From positions 16,613,014 through 16,677,013 of the forward strand of contig NC_133403.1 of the NCBI RefSeq assembly GCF_047511655.1: a stretch of DNA of 64,000 bases, read 5' to 3'. The notes below the pieces were generated by a model. The model was not told where the DNA came from. It searched no databases and saw only the letters and a program-made list of their open reading frames with translations. The position numbers were made by a program, and so were the translations under genes. This DNA is from Castor canadensis. Lineage: Eukaryota; Chordata; Mammalia; Rodentia; Castoridae. Positions 32,640 to 45,934 of this stretch are shown here, in pieces (within the stretch, counting starts at the first letter, position 1; every line of letters begins with the position of its first letter).

Positions 32640-35600
32640 ATCCTCATTCTTCCCTTGTATGCTCTTGATTTATCATGTGATCAAAGTCCAATACCCCTGT
32701 TATGTTTGCCCTTGATCTAACGTCTGCATATGAGGGAGAACATTCGATTTTTGGTCTTTTGGACCAGTCTAACCTCACTCAGAATAATGTTCTCCAGTTC
32801 CATACATTTACCTGCGAATGATAAATGTATGTATCATTCTTCTTCATGGCTACAAAAAATTCCATTGTGTATAAATACCACATTTTCTTAATCCATTCGT
32901 CTGTAGTGTGGCATCTTGGCTCTTTCCATAACTTGCCTCTTGTGAATAGTGCTGCAATAAACATGGGTGTGCAGGTGCCTCTGGAGTAACCTGAGTCTCA
33001 TTCTATTGGGTGTCCTCCCAAGAATGCTATTGATGGATATATGGTAGAGCAATGTTAAGATTTTTAAGAAGCCTCCAAATTTTTTTCCAGAGTGGTTGTA
33101 CTAGCTTACATTCCCACCAGCAGTGTAATGTGGTTCCCTTTTCCCCACATCCTCGCCAACAACTGTTGTTACTGTTGTTGCTAATAATGGCTATTTTAAC
33201 AGGGGTGTTGTGGAATCTTAGTGTGGTTTTAATTTGCATTTCCTTTATTGCTAGGGATGGTGAGCATTTTTTCATGTGTTTTTTGACCATTTGAATTTCT
33301 TCTTTTGAGAAAGTTCTGTTTAGTTCACATGCCCATTTCTTTATTGGTTCATTAATTTTGGGAGAATTTAGTTTTTTGAGTTCCCTATATCTTCTGGTTA
33401 TCATTCCTTTCTCTGAAATGTAGCTGGCAAATATTTTCTCCCATTCTCTGGGTGGTCTCTTCAGTTTAAAGACCATTTCTTTTTTTGAGCAGAAGTTTTT
33501 TAGTTTTATGAGTCCCATTTATCTATTCTATCTCTTAGTTTCTGAGCTGCTGGGGTTCCATTGAGAAAATCCTTGCCTATACCTATTAGTTCCAAAGTAT
33601 TTCCTATTCTTGCCTTTACCAACTTTAGTGTTTGGGGTCTGATATTAAGATCCTTAATCCATTTTGAGTTAATATTGGTATATGGTGATAAACATGGATC
33701 TATTTTCAGTTTTTTGCCAACTGCTAACCAGTTTGCCAAGCAGTTTTTGTTGAAGAGGCTGACTTTTCTCCATCGTATATTTTTAGCCCCTTCATCAAAG
33801 ATAAGTTGGTTATAGTTGTGTGGCTTCATATCTGGATCCTCTATTCTGTTCCACTGGTCTTCATGTCTGTTTTTGTGCCAGTACCATGCTGTTTTTATTG
33901 CTAGTACTTGGTAATATAGTTTGAAGTCGGGTATTGTAGTACCTCCAGCATGGTTCATTTTACTGAATATTGACTTGGCTATTCATGGCCTCTTGTGTTT
34001 CCATATAAATTTAACGGTAGGTTTTTCAATCTCTTTAATGAGTGTCATTGGAATTTTGATGGGAATTGAATTAAACATTTAGGTTACTTTTGTGAGTATA
34101 GACATTTTTACTATGTTGGTCATACCAATCCATGAGCATGGGAGATCTCTCCACTTTCTATAGTCTTCCTCAATCTCTTTCTTCAGAAGTTTATAGTTTT
34201 CCTTGTAGAGGTCGTTCACATGCTTTGTTTAGTTCACACCTAGGTATTTGATTTCTTTTGAGGCTATTGTAAATGGAATTGTTTTCATATATTCTTTCTC
34301 TGTTTGTTCATTATTAGTGTATAGAAATGCTAATGATTTTTCTATGTTGATTTTATATCCTGCTACCTTGCTATAGCTATTGATAGTGTCTAGGAGCTTT
34401 TGAGTAGAGTTTTTTGGGTATTTAAGCTATAGGATCATATCGTCTGCAAATAGGGATATTTTGACAGTTTCTTTACCTATTTGTATTCCTTTCATTCCTT
34501 CTTGTTGCCTAATTGCTCTGGCTAGGAAACCCATTACTATGTTGAATAAGAGTGGAGATAGTGGGCATCCTTTTCTCATTCCTGATTTTAGAGGGAATGG
34601 TTGAAGTTTTTCACCATTAAGTATAATGCTGGCTGTAGGTTTGTCATATATAGCTTTTATAATGTTGAGGTACTTTCCTTCTATTCCTAGTTTTCTTAGA
34701 GCTTGTATCATGAAATGGTGTTGGATCTCATCAAAGGCTTTTTCTGCATCTATTGAGATGATCCAGTGGTTTTTGTCTTTGCTTTTGTTACATTTATTGA
34801 CTTTCATATGTTGAACCACCACTGCATTCCTGGGATGCAGCCGACTTGGTCGTGGTGAATAATCTTCTTGATGTGTTGATTTGTTGTTGAATTCAGTTTG
34901 CCATTATTTTATTGAGGATTTTTGCATCAATGTTCATTAAGGGGATTGGCCTATTGTTCTTCTTTTTGAAGATGTCTTTGCCTAGTTTTGGGATAAGTGT
35001 AACACTGGCTTCATAAAATGGGTTAGGCAGTTTTCCTTCCCTTTCTATTTCATGGAACAGTTTAAGAAGAGTTGATTATTAGTTCTTCTTTAAAAGTCTG
35101 ATAGAATTCAGCAGAGAATCCATCAGGTGCTGGACTTTTCCTTTGAGGGAGACTCTTGATTACTGCTTCAATTACATTTTGTGTTATAGATCTATTCAGG
35201 TGATTAATGTCCTCTTGCTTAGGTTTTGCATGATCATAAGTATCTAGAAATCTGTCCATTTCTTTAAGATTTTAGAATTTATTTAAATATATGTTCTCAA
35301 AGTATCTTTGATGACTTCCTGGACTTTGATTGTGCTTATTGTTATCTCCCCTTTTGCATCCCTGATTTTACTGATTTGGGTTTTTTCTCTCCTCATTTTA
35401 GTCAGGTTTCCCAAGGGTCTATCGATCATGTTTAGTTTTTCAAAGAACCAAATTTGTTCCATTAATTCTTTGTATGGTTTTTTTTTTGGTTTCTATTTCA
35501 TTGATTTCAGCTCTTATTTTTATTATTTCTCTACTTCTACTTGTTTTGGGGTTTGTTTGTTCTTGTATTTCTAGGAGTTTGAGATGTAGCTTTAAATCAT

Positions 35601-36510
35601 TGATTTGAGATCTTTTAGTCTTTTTAATATATGCACTCATGGCTATGAACATTCCTCTCTGGACTGCCTTTCCTGTGTCCCATAGGTTATGGTAGGTTGT
35701 GTTTTCATTTTCATTGACTTCCAGGAACTTTTTAATATCTTCTTTTATTTCATCAATGATCCATTGTTCATTAAGCAATGAGTTATTCAGTTTCCAACTG
35801 TTTGCTTGTTTTTTGTCTTTATTTTTGTTGTTGAGCTCTAGTTTTATTGCATTTTGATCAGATAGATTGCATGGTATAATTTCTATTTTCTTATATTTGC
35901 TGATGTTTGCTTTGTGCAATAAGATGTGATCTATTTTGGAGAAAGTTCCATGGGTTACTGAGAAGAATGTATGTTGTGTAGAAGTTGGATGAAATGTTCT
36001 GTAAACATCAACTAGGTCCATTTGATCTATGGTATATTTTAGATCTAGGATTTCTTTATTGATTTTTTGTTTGGATGACCTATCTATTGATGATAATGGG
36101 GTGTTAAAGTCTCCCACAACCACTGTTTTAGAGTTAATATATGCTTTTAGGTCCTTCAGGGTATGTTTGATGAAATTGGGTGGGTTGACATTGCGTACAT
36201 ATAGGTTGATAATTATTATTTCCTTTTGGTGTATTTCCCTTTTTATTAGTGTGGAATGTCCTTCTTTATCTGGTTTGATCAGTGTAGGTTTTAAGTCTAC
36301 TTTGTCTCAAGTAAGTATTGCTACTCCTTCCTGTTTTCAGGTCTTGGTAAATCTTCCATCCTTTCATCCTAAGCCTATGCCTATTTCCATCAGTGAGATG
36401 GGTCTCCTGTAAGCAACAAACTGTTGGATCTTCTTCTTTAATCTAGTTTTTCAAATGGTACCTTTTGATAGGGGAATTTAGTCCATTAACATTAAGTGTT
36501 AGTACTGGTA
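32640..36510 (-). pseudogene. L1 ORF2 pseudogene (endonuclease - reverse transcriptase - C-terminal domain)
   Basis: The endonuclease part is open for 227 codons (36123-35440) and carries GDFN ([10 protein letters not shown]) and KIDHILL. The motif that is normally SDHN reads SDQN ([12 protein letters not shown]), so the catalytic His is replaced. The reverse transcriptase follows: [18 protein letters not shown] (35062-35259), then [26 protein letters not shown] and FADDMIL (34427-34822) with both catalytic Asp present. The C-terminal part is in frames at 33958-33506 and 33518-33027, and near 32800 ([16 protein letters not shown]). Several frameshifts separate these blocks. A working copy would nick DNA and reverse-transcribe L1 RNA; this one cannot. 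Confidence 0.9.
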
Positions 36511-37899
36511 GGTATGTGGTGATTCCTGTCATTTAGTTGTCTTAGTTGTTTGAAGATTTGATAGTGTGTGCCTAAATAGATGTTACTCTCTACTTTCTTG
36601 CTTTTTCTTTTCCTGCAGTTTGGTGCTGTGTGTGCTTTCATGGTTTTGTTGGCTTTCTTTTTCTGTGTGCAGAATCCTTTGAAGAATCTTTTGTAGTGGT
36701 GGCTTTGTGGTCATATATTGTTTTAGTTTCTGCTTATCATGGAAGAATTTTATTGCTCCATCTATTTTGAATGATAGTTTTTCTGGGTAGAGTATGCTAG
36801 GGTTGACATTGTTTGCATCCCCATGCTCTTCTTGCTTTTAATAATTCTGTTGAGAAGTCTGCTGTGATTTTGATGTGTTTAACTTTGTATATATTTTTTT
36901 CTATCTTACAGCCTTCAATATTCTTTCTTGAGTCTCTGTACTTGTTTTAATGACAATATGCCCTGGGGCTATTTCTATTTTGGTCAGGTCAGTTTGGTGT
37001 TCTGGAATACTCTTGCACCTGTATGCACATAGATTTCTCTGGATTTGGGAAATTTTCTGTAATTATTTTGTTGAAAATATTATGCATTTCTTTTGTTTAC
37101 ACCTCTTCTCTTTCTTCCATGCCCATGATTCTCATGTTTGGTGTTTTGATGGAGGCAATATGTTCTTACATTTTCCTTTCACAGGTCTTGTGTTGTTTAA
37201 CTAATTGTTCTTCTGTTTTTCCTTTAATTACCATTTCATCTTCGAGTCTAAGATTCTGTCTTCTGCTTGTTCTATGCTGCTGGATTGGCCTTCCATTTTC
37301 TTTTGCATTTCTGTTTCATTCTTTTTTATTTCTGTTTCATTCTTTTTTTGAGGATTTCCATATCCTGTGTTGCTTCCTCCTTAATATTGTCTATTTTCAT
37401 CCTGAGTTCATTTATCACTTTATTTATCTTGTTCTTTGTTTCATTTTGGTGTTTATACAGTGTTTCTATAGTTTCTTTTATTTGTTCTTGTTATGTCTCA
37501 AATTCTCTTTTTTTGTTGTCTTGGAACTTCTTGAGTGTCTCCTGTACATTTTAGTTGACCATATCCAGTATCATCTCTATAAAATTCTCTTTTATTACTT
37601 GCAGGATTTCTTCTTTCAGATTGTTCTTGTGGACTTCATTGGGTTCTTTGCATAGTTTATCTTCGTTTTGTTGGAGTCTGGTTCTGAGTATCTGTTTTCT
37701 TCATTTACCTCTGGTTCCTGTACAAATTTATTACTGGGGAGAAACTGGTTTCCCTCTTTTTTCCATCTTCCCATCATTGCCTTTGCTATTGTTACTGTCC
37801 CTGTACTGTGTGTAATTCAGTATTGTCTAGTTTGCAATAATAGCAATGGTGATATCTAGAATGGAAGGGTGAGAGGTGAGGGAAACCAAAGAAGGTAAA

Positions 37900-39134
37900 G
37901 AAAAAGGGAAAATAAACAAACAACAAAAATACCAGTGCCAAAGAAATAAGCAGGGAGAGATATTGTATTAATCAATGGTAAGCTAAACAAGCATTAGAGA
38001 GACAGAGAGAGGATTTTTTAAAAAATCCCCAAGTTCAAATGGAATAAAGTTTCAGTCTTAATAATTTTGGTTTTAGTCCCTCATCCTCCAATCCTGGACA
38101 TAGTGTCTCAGAAGTATTTTGGTTGTTGTCTCATCAAAGGGGAAAAAAACACAAACTAAAACAAACAGACAAAAAAACAAAACAAAACAATACAAAAATC
38201 CCAAATTGAAATGCAATACAATTTCAGTTACTCCTTCAGCTTCTCATTCTAGTTCTGTCATTGTCTCATCAAAGGAAGAGAAAAAAAGAAAAAAAAAGAG
38301 TCTAGAGACAGTTTTGTGAATGTCTATCTGAGCCTGCTGCTCGCCTGCCCACTGCTGTCAGCCAGTTTTTGCTGGAGGCTTTATTGATTGCAAATCTCAG
38401 GAATGAGCTTAACACTAACCTAGCCCCAAAGGCTTTGTTTATTTAGAGTTCTCCTGGGTGTCACAGCCACTGTTACAAGCCTTTCTTTCTGAAATCACAC
38501 TGGGGGAGGTGGGGCTACATCACCATCTCTGGCCGGCTTGTTTATTTACAGATCACATGGGAAGTGCCTCTTCCTGACTCTCCAGTGGAACCCCCTCACA
38601 ACAGTCACTGTTACAAGCTTTCCTGCTTCAAGGTTGGTGGGCACAGGGCACCACTCCTGCCTTCTTAGGCTGGCTTCTTTATTAACAGTTCTATGGGGGA
38701 TTGTCCCTCCCACAATCTTCGGAGCTCAGAGCACCAAGCCCTCTTTGCTATGTGACTTTTTGTTGTTGTTCTTGTTTATTATTGAGTTTGGGTTTTTTTC
38801 TCTTTTTTCCCTGGGTAGAGGGTCAGTCTGTCCAGGGGCTATGCTAATCTGGCTCAGTGTTATTTATGATAGTACCACATGCTGCTAATTTCACCTGTGG
38901 TCTGCTTGTCTCGAGCCAGTAGGAGCTGGTGTCTGGGAGTGCAGGAGCCCTCCTGGTTCTCTGTTAAGCAAGGAATGGGGATGCTATGTGTGGCCTGGGG
39001 GTGTGGCAGTGTTAGAGTTTTGCCTCTGATTGGTGGTTTTTCCAGCAAGGTGTATTACCAGTGTCTCTCCATGATTTTACTTTAGTTAGCATGCTTTCTG
39101 CTTCCTCACTCTAGTCACCATCTTTCTTTCTCTC
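37900..39134 (-). other. L1 5' UTR (promoter region), minus strand
   Basis: The sense strand matches the 5' UTR of the + strand L1 at 13934 (same 'gaggaagcagaaagcat' start). It contains monomer-like units: on + they show as repeated 'gtttattta'/'tttattaacag' + 'ttctcctggg'/'cacatgggaag' blocks around 38440, 38540 and 38675. CpG content is low, as expected of an old, decayed promoter. Confidence 0.65.
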
Positions 39135-39147
39135 TGCTTTCTACTTT

Positions 39148-40640
39148 GGCAATTATTATCTGATAGAATACAGGGGACATTTAATTTTCCCTAATTTAAT
39201 GTTTATGACTTGCTCTATGTATGAAATATTCTTTGTGAAAAATGTTCTATGAAATGTATTGATAATATGCATTGTGGAACTGGTGGATACAATATTCTGT
39301 AGAAGTCTGTAAAAACTGTTTGGTCTATAGCATCAATTTATTCTCAAGTTTGTTTGCTGTTTTTATTTTCTTTTCTTGTCTGGATGTTCTATTGGTGAGA
39401 GTCAGATCTTAAATTCTCCCCCTGTCATTCTTTGAAGCTCCATCTATGCTTATAATCCTTAGTATTTGTTTAATAAAATTCAGTATGCCCTGTTTTTTGT
39501 TTTATGCTAGCAATTATTATCTCATTTTGATGACCTTTACACTTCATCAGTGTGAAGTGCACTTCTTTATCTCATCTGACTAACTCTGTTTTCAAGTCTG
39601 TTTTAATTAAGGATGAACATAACTTCTCCTGCCTGATTACAGGATCCATATGTTTGGAAGTTCCTTTCCCATCCTTTCAAACTAAATCAATGTTTGTCTT
39701 TATCAGTGATGTGCATTTGTTCTAAGCAATAGGTAATTGGCTTGAGCATTTGAATCTAACCTGCTATTCATAGTCTTTCATTGGAGAATGTAGACCATTA
39801 AAATTCATTGTTATTGTAAAGTGTTATATTGTATCTCATGTCTTTTTCTTGTTTTATGATATTTGTATCTTTGCTTGTCCACATTTGCTGCTCTACTCTG
39901 GTAAGGGGATTTATTTTTGTTGCATTTTCCTTGCTTGTCTATATTGATTTTCCATTTTTTACCATTCCATTAAGTATCTTCTGTTGTGTTCATTTACTTT
40001 CATAAATTTCTTTAGTTTTTTTTTTATCATGGTATGTTTTTCTTTCACTTTTCTGAAGGATAGCTCTGCTAGATACATTAATCTAGGTGACTATTCCTTG
40101 CCCACATTGATTTTAGAGATTCTTTTGAGAAATCTATTCTAATTCAAGTGGGTTTGACTTTATAATTGACTTAAGTCTTCTTTCTTACAATTTATGAAAT
40201 CCTCTTCATTTTGTAAGTTTTGAGTTTTAAATATAATATGTCTTGGACTGTTTATTTTTCTGAACTTGCCTGTTTGGTGGTTTAACCTTCCTTGTCTGGA
40301 TGTCCCTCTCTATTACAAGATTGGGAAAGTTTCTAGTTGTTCTTTTATTGAATGTATTATCCCTGCCTTTAGATGCTATCTCTTCTCCTTTTTCTATGCC
40401 CACAATTTCTCAGTTAGGATTTTGATGGTGTGCCACATTTTCTGCTTGTTTGTTGTTATTTCTTAGTATATTTTTCTTTGCTTTCATACCTCTACTTAAT
40501 CTTCACTTGCTAGCCCTCGATTTTCAACTAATTCCATTCTATTTGGGAGCCTTGTAGCTGACCATAATATTTGGATTATTGCCCTTTTCATCTCTATATT
40601 CCAATTTGATATTTTAAAATGTATATCTTTCAAATAGGAT
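39148..40640 (-). mobile_element. Old L1, minus strand, segment 3 of 3 (endonuclease and upstream)
   Basis: Resumes the old L1 directly after the 13-bp duplication: 'ttatctgatagaatacagggg', then 'acaatattctgtagaagtctg' (reversed endonuclease landmarks), and farther on 'tttctgaaggatagctctgct' (about 40053), text typical of the ORF1-ORF2 region read in reverse. With the two earlier segments it gives about 4.5 kb of one old element. Confidence 0.8.
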
Positions 40641-41400
40641 TCATTTTGACTTTTTATCCAATCTTATCACAGTCTGCATTCTTACACTCCCCACACCACC
40701 ATATCTGTCATGCTCCTATTTCCAGTTTCTCCCAATAGTCCTTCATGTCTGTGTCCATTTTTTCACTACATCTAGTGTTTACATATGTCATTGAACTTCT
40801 GGCACACTTCTGTCTAACACTGGCTTATTTTGCTAAGCCTTATATCTCCAGTTCCATTCATTTTCCTACAAATGAGATGATTCATTATTCTTTATGACTG
40901 AATGATACTGTGGTCATATATATCATATCTTTATCCATTCATCTGCAATTGTCACATTAAGAAAATTCCTTAATTGGGGATCATGAACATTATAGCAATA
41001 AACATGGGTGTACATAACTCTCTCTATGGCTGACTTACATGTACAGGAACATGACAACATGTGATATAACACAGTTGTGAGGTAGGTTTTTTCCTTTGTT
41101 GTTGGCTTCTATTTTTGTTTGTTTTATTCTTTCTGGGACACTTCACACTGGCTTCCTTAGTGGATGCACTAAGTTATGTCCCTGCCATGAGTTTCTAAGG
41201 GATCCCTTTGCTATGCAAAATTAACACCTTTGTATTTCCTTTTTTTTTTTGAGATAGATATTGTGACTGAAGAGAAATGGGATCACAATGTTGTTTTCAT
41301 TTACATTTTCTTTACAGCTAAGGACATTGACCAATTCTTCATGTATTTATTGGCCAGTTGTACTTCTGCCTTGAGAACTGTGTGTCCTTTTAGGAATTAA
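40641..41400 (-). repeat. Additional old L1 3' fragment, minus strand
   Basis: Reversed L1 landmarks: 'ccagttccattcattttcc' (near 40850), 'tgtggtcatatatatc', 'gcaataaacatgggtgtac' (near 40997) and 'tatttattggccagttgtac' (near 41343). A separate copy of the ORF2 C-terminal part, because this part of the old L1 was already seen at 27.7-29.3 kb. Confidence 0.7.
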
Positions 41401-41654
41401 TTAATACATTGGCTGCAACCCCAGATTCAGCATCAGAAATCCCTGTATCTCTGACTCGTGATCCTTTTTTGGTTTTTCAGATCCAATAGCTTAGCATCCA
41501 TCTCAACAATTATACCACCTTCTAGTTTCTCCTGAACCCTACCCACCTCTGCTTCCCACTTATAAGATAATCTTTGTGATATTCAAGGAAAACTGTATGG
41601 TCATTTGCAGTTCCTGGTGCAACATGCAGAGGTTCTTCTGAGTATGAATTACGA

Positions 41655-43700
41655 AGTAGTACAAGTAACTCAGAGTAAACTTAACAAAGTATGTGAATGA
41701 CCTCTACAAGGAGAACTACAAACCCCTGAAGAAAGAGATCGAGGAATAGTAAAGAATGTGGCGAGATCTCCCATGGTCATGGATTGGTAGACTCAACATA
41801 CTAAAAATGGCTATATTACCAAAAGCAATCCCTTCATAGTAATTGCATCCCATTATGATGCAATTCCCATCATAATATCAATGACATTCATGAAAGAGAT
41901 TGAAAAATCTACCCTAAAATTCATTTGGAAACACACTAGACTGCAAATAGCTAATGCAATACTCAGCAAAAAGAACAATGTTGGAGGTATCACAATACAC
42001 GACTTCAAAGTATATTACAAAGCAATAGCAATAAGAACAGCATGGTACTGGTACAAAAACAGACATGAAGAACAGTGAAACAGAACAGAGGACCCAGGTA
42101 TGAATCCACACAACTATACCCAACTCATTTTTGACAAAGGTGCTAAAAATATACGATAGAGAAAAGACAGACTCTTCAACAAATTTTGTTGGGAAAAGTG
42201 CTTATTAATCTGCAAAAAACTGAAACTAGATCCAGGTTTATCACCCTGCACTAGTGTCAACTCAAAGTGGATCAAGGACTTTAATATCAGACCAGAAACT
42301 CTGAAGTTGGTACAGGAAAGACCAGGAAACACTTTGGAAGTAGTTAGTATAGGCAAGGAATTCCTCAATAGAACCCCAGCAGCTCAGCAACTAAGAGAAA
42401 GGATGGACAAATGGTACTTCATAAAACTACAAAGCTTCTGCACAACAAAAGAAATGGTCTCTACACAGAAGAGACCACACACAGAGTGGAAGAAAATATT
42501 TGCCAGCTATATATCAGACAAAGAACTGATAACCAGAATATACAGGGAACTTAAGAAACTAAACACTCCCAAAATCAATGAACCAATTAAGAAATGTGCA
42601 ACTGAATGAAACAGAAATTTCTCAAAAGAAGAAATTCAACTGGCCAAAAAAACACATGTAAAAATGCTCACCATCTGTAGCCATAAAGTAAATGCAAATC
42701 AAAACCATACTAAAATTCCACTTCACCTCTGTTAGAATAGCCATTGTCAAAACCATCACTAAATCACTAACAGGCATTTGCGAGGATGTGGGGAAAAAAG
42801 GACCCTCCTACACTGCTGGTGGGAATGCAAGCTAATGCAACCTCTCTGGAAAAAAATTTGGAGGCTTCATAAAAATCTAAACATAGATCAGCCATATGAC
42901 CCAGCAATCCCACTCTCAGGGATATACCCAAAGGAATGCAGCACAGATTACTCCAGAGGCACCTGTACATCCATGTTTATTGCAGCACTATTCACAAAAG
43001 CCAAGTTATGGAAGAAACCAAGATGCCCCAGTACGGATGAATGGATCAAGAAAATGTGATATTTAAACACAAAGGAATTTTACTAAGCCATGAAGAGGAA
43101 TGAAATCTTATCATTTGCAGGTAAATGGCTGGAACAGGAGAACTTCATTCTGAGAGAGTTTAGCCAGGCTCAGAAGACCAAAATTCATATGTTCTCCCTT
43201 TTATGCGGACTTTAGATCTAGGGCACCTACAACAATGTTGTTGGACTTGGGTCATATGACAAGGGGAGAGCACATATGGGAAGTATGGGGATAGGTAGAA
43301 AACCCAAAACATGAAAGCATTTGATATCCGCACTTCAGAGTAACTAATACAGAAACCTTAAAGTGACAGAGGTCAATATGAGAAGGGGATCAGGAACTAG
43401 TGAAAATGTCAATGAGAGATGAATCAACTTTGGTTGTAACACATTTGTACATGAAGGCAATGCTAGGAATCTCCCTGTGTAGCTATCGTTATCTCAACAT
43501 GCAAAAACACTTTGTCTTTCTTATTATTGCTTATATTTTCTCTTCAATGAAATTAGAGATAAGGGCAGAAAAGGTTCTGCCTGGAAGGAAGGAGGGTGAG
43601 AGAGGGAGAAAGAGGGCAGGGACAGGGGGGAGAAATGTCCCAAACAATGTATGTATATGTGGATAAATGAACAAAAAAATTCTCATAAAAACAGAAAAAA
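41655..43700 (+). mobile_element. 5'-truncated L1, plus strand
   Basis: Starts within ORF2 ('gtgaatgacctctacaagg'), passes through the C-terminal part ('gcgaggatgtggggaaaaaagg', 'tattgcagcactattcac') and a 3' UTR with a shorter G-rich tract (43585-43630) and an A-rich tail. More diverged than the element at 29329. An unusual inserted stretch near 41825-41865 contains 'cccattatgatgc' text. No clear target-site duplication was found. Confidence 0.88.
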
Positions 43701-43854
43701 GAAAAAAGGAACCCACCATCGTAGTGAGGTTAGATTACGTACCTAATAAAAAGGAGGTCTGAAGTGCCACCAAGTCACCTAAACAAAACAAAACATTATT
43801 TCAATTTCCATCCAGAATTGTAGTGAAAAAGCAAATGAGCAAAGTTGTCTCCCT

Positions 43855-44215
43855 ATGGCCATTTTTAGGCCACATGACAGTCAAATGAGTACACATGCTC
43901 CCTAATCCAATCATTTTAATCCAACAACATTGTATCTCATAATCTCTCAAATGGAAAAACGTGACACTGATTGCTTACCATTTCTAACCATTTGAAGAGA
44001 TTTAAATCTACCTCTTATCTTTATTAGTATGTATTTAGTAAGTAGAAAGAACAACAGAAAAATGTAAACAAGTTAAAAGTGGATCAATGATAAATACAAA
44101 ACACATAAATTAATTTGCTTTCTTTCTTGTTTTTGATCATACTGGGGTTGGAACGCAGGGCTTTGTGCTTGCTAGGAAGGGCCTCTACTATGTTCCCAGA
44201 CCTAGATTTGTCTTT
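43855..44215 (+). repeat. Composite repeat copy A (unknown element + SINE)
   Basis: Contains 'cctaatccaatcattttaatcc', 'ctcataatctctcaaatgg', 'agagatttaaatctacc', 'ctttattagtatgtatttag', then a minus-strand SINE starting 'tactggggttgg'. The same order occurs at 45255-45620 and inverted at 45935-46240. I do not recognise the family of the non-SINE part. Confidence 0.75.
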
Positions 44216-45254
44216 ACATAAAATAACCATATATGCATATGATCATTTCACTTCTGTCTCAGAGTATTGAGGTATTTATACTGCTGCTTTTTGATATATT
44301 TGTTGTACATGGGGGATTCATAGTGACAGTTCCAAGTGTGCTTACATTTTACATTGCATAGATTTCCCCATGTTCTCTCCACCTGGACCCTTCCTGCCCT
44401 ACTTGAAGCAATTACAAGTGGTTTCCTTGTTCTCTTTCTTCCAACATTCTGTATCTATTTTACATCCTATAATTTATTATTAATTTATAAATCTACTTTC
44501 AAAGGGGTTCTCAGTCTATCCAGCTTTGTTTATACTTTACTGTGGTCAGTTCAACACCATCTATTACTCTCCCTAAATCTTAATCCAACCCCCTTGTTCT
44601 ACAGATTTTAATACATATGACAGAAATGTAATACATATGTTTTTAAGGAAATAAAACAATTTGCAATCCATACCATAACATCTAGAGCTGAAAAATGAAA
44701 AGATAAAGAAAATAAGTAAGGCTTACAATGATTTCTTCAGGCTCTGTAGATAGATTATTGACAATTAAATCATCCAGTTTCTTTATTAAATATAGAGGTG
44801 GAACCCAGGCCTTTGTCTATATTAGGCAATGTCTCCAAATCTGAGCTATATATCCTAACTTGGGTCTTTAGTGTTGTTGCTTTTTTCTTATAATAGGGTG
44901 TAAGTGTGTATGTCAAGGTTTTCTTGTTTTCTCTATGTACCCCACTAAGAGTTAAACTTCACATACACCTGCTACATCATCCTGAGAGCTGGCATTTCAG
45001 CCTTGTAACCCCATGCCTGTGTAAAATAAAATTATCTTCCATCCAGCACCTAAACCTGCATATCACCATTCTCCTCCTACTCTATTTCTGTCTGAGCAGT
45101 GTTCTGAACAACAAGTTGGAAAAAGTGCTCAAACTTAAATTCACTTGTCTTCTTTCTGTCAAAAAGTTCTGAGCAGATGAATTCTCGAAAAGCAGACCCA
45201 GATTAGATGCAGCCTCCATGATGGTGGTGGAAAGATAAATGAGGAAAAGTGTCA
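44216..45254. repeat. L1-like 3' block and a SINE fragment, rest unassigned
   Basis: About 44280-44640 resembles the L1-related 3' blocks near 7311 and 10576 ('gtgacagttccaagtgtgc', C-rich tract). About 44770-44870 is a diverged minus-strand SINE ('aggtggaacccaggcctttg'). The remainder shows no gene. Confidence 0.45.
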
Positions 45255-45620
45255 CCTAAACCTTTTTTATATACACCTACCAGAGTCACATGATTACACA
45301 ATTACCTAATCCAATCACTTTAATTCAGTCATGTTGGATCTCATAGTCTCTCACATGGAATGTTGTGTGACTGGTTATTTACTAGTTTTACTTGAACGAA
45401 TTTAAATGTACATCTAATCTTTATTAATATGTGTTTAGTAAGAAAAAAAGAGCAATAGATAAAAAATAAACCAAGCACTTAAATATGCATCAAAGAAAAA
45501 CAGATTAAATAATGTCAAGTTACTTTCTTCTTTTTTGATGGTACTGGGGTTTGAACTTAGGGTTTTGTGCTTGGGAGGCAGTGACTCCACAACTTGAACC
45601 ATATCCCCAGTGTGAGATTT
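45255..45620 (+). repeat. Composite repeat copy B (unknown element + SINE)
   Basis: Same landmarks as copy A in the same order: 'cctaatccaatcactttaattc', 'ctcatagtctctcacatgg', 'cgaatttaaatgtacatc', 'ctttattaatatgtgtttag', then a SINE 'tactggggtttgaacttagg'. Confidence 0.75.
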
Positions 45621-45934
45621 TCTCAAAGAAAAATTAGCATATGAATTATTACCTTTTCACTCTGTCTCCACTTTTTAAAATATAATTAAAATCAAATTCT
45701 TCCAATCATCTCATTTCACGTGTCCCAAAGCAACAACAATGAAAACACAAAATTGATCATGAAAATGTGAAATAAAAGGGTCAGTGTTGCATCTAAAAAC
45801 ACATAAACTGTAATAATCCCACTAGCTACATGGAAATATCAACAATCTGTGCATGCAGAATGGGGTATTTGTGAGAGGGGTTTGGATCACAAAGGAGATT
45901 AAAGTGAGGGAATATGGTTGATTCACTAGAAATA
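45621..45934. other. Spacer between composite repeats B and C
   Basis: No gene recognised in this AT-rich spacer. Confidence 0.4.

Larger units (their letters stand above)
32235..39134 (-). mobile_element. Nearly full-length L1, minus strand, exact 13-bp target-site duplication
   Basis: About 6.9 kb. Reading on the minus strand from 39134: 5' UTR to about 37900, ORF1 (about 37840-36560), ORF2 (about 36510-32640), and a 3' UTR with a polypurine tract ending near 32235. TGCTTTCTACTTT occurs exactly at 32222-32234 and 39135-39147, proving one insertion event into the old L1. The 5' end matches the + strand L1 start at 13934, so it is a full-length-type copy. ORF2 is split over several frames, so it is not active. 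The ORF1/ORF2 limits are estimates from matching landmark text. Confidence 0.93.

Noticed and set aside
37023..37655. A 210-codon + strand frame, very hydrophobic, membrane-protein-like
   Set aside because: It is antisense to L1 ORF1 (A-rich Lys/Glu codons read backwards as Phe, Leu and Ser), not a gene.
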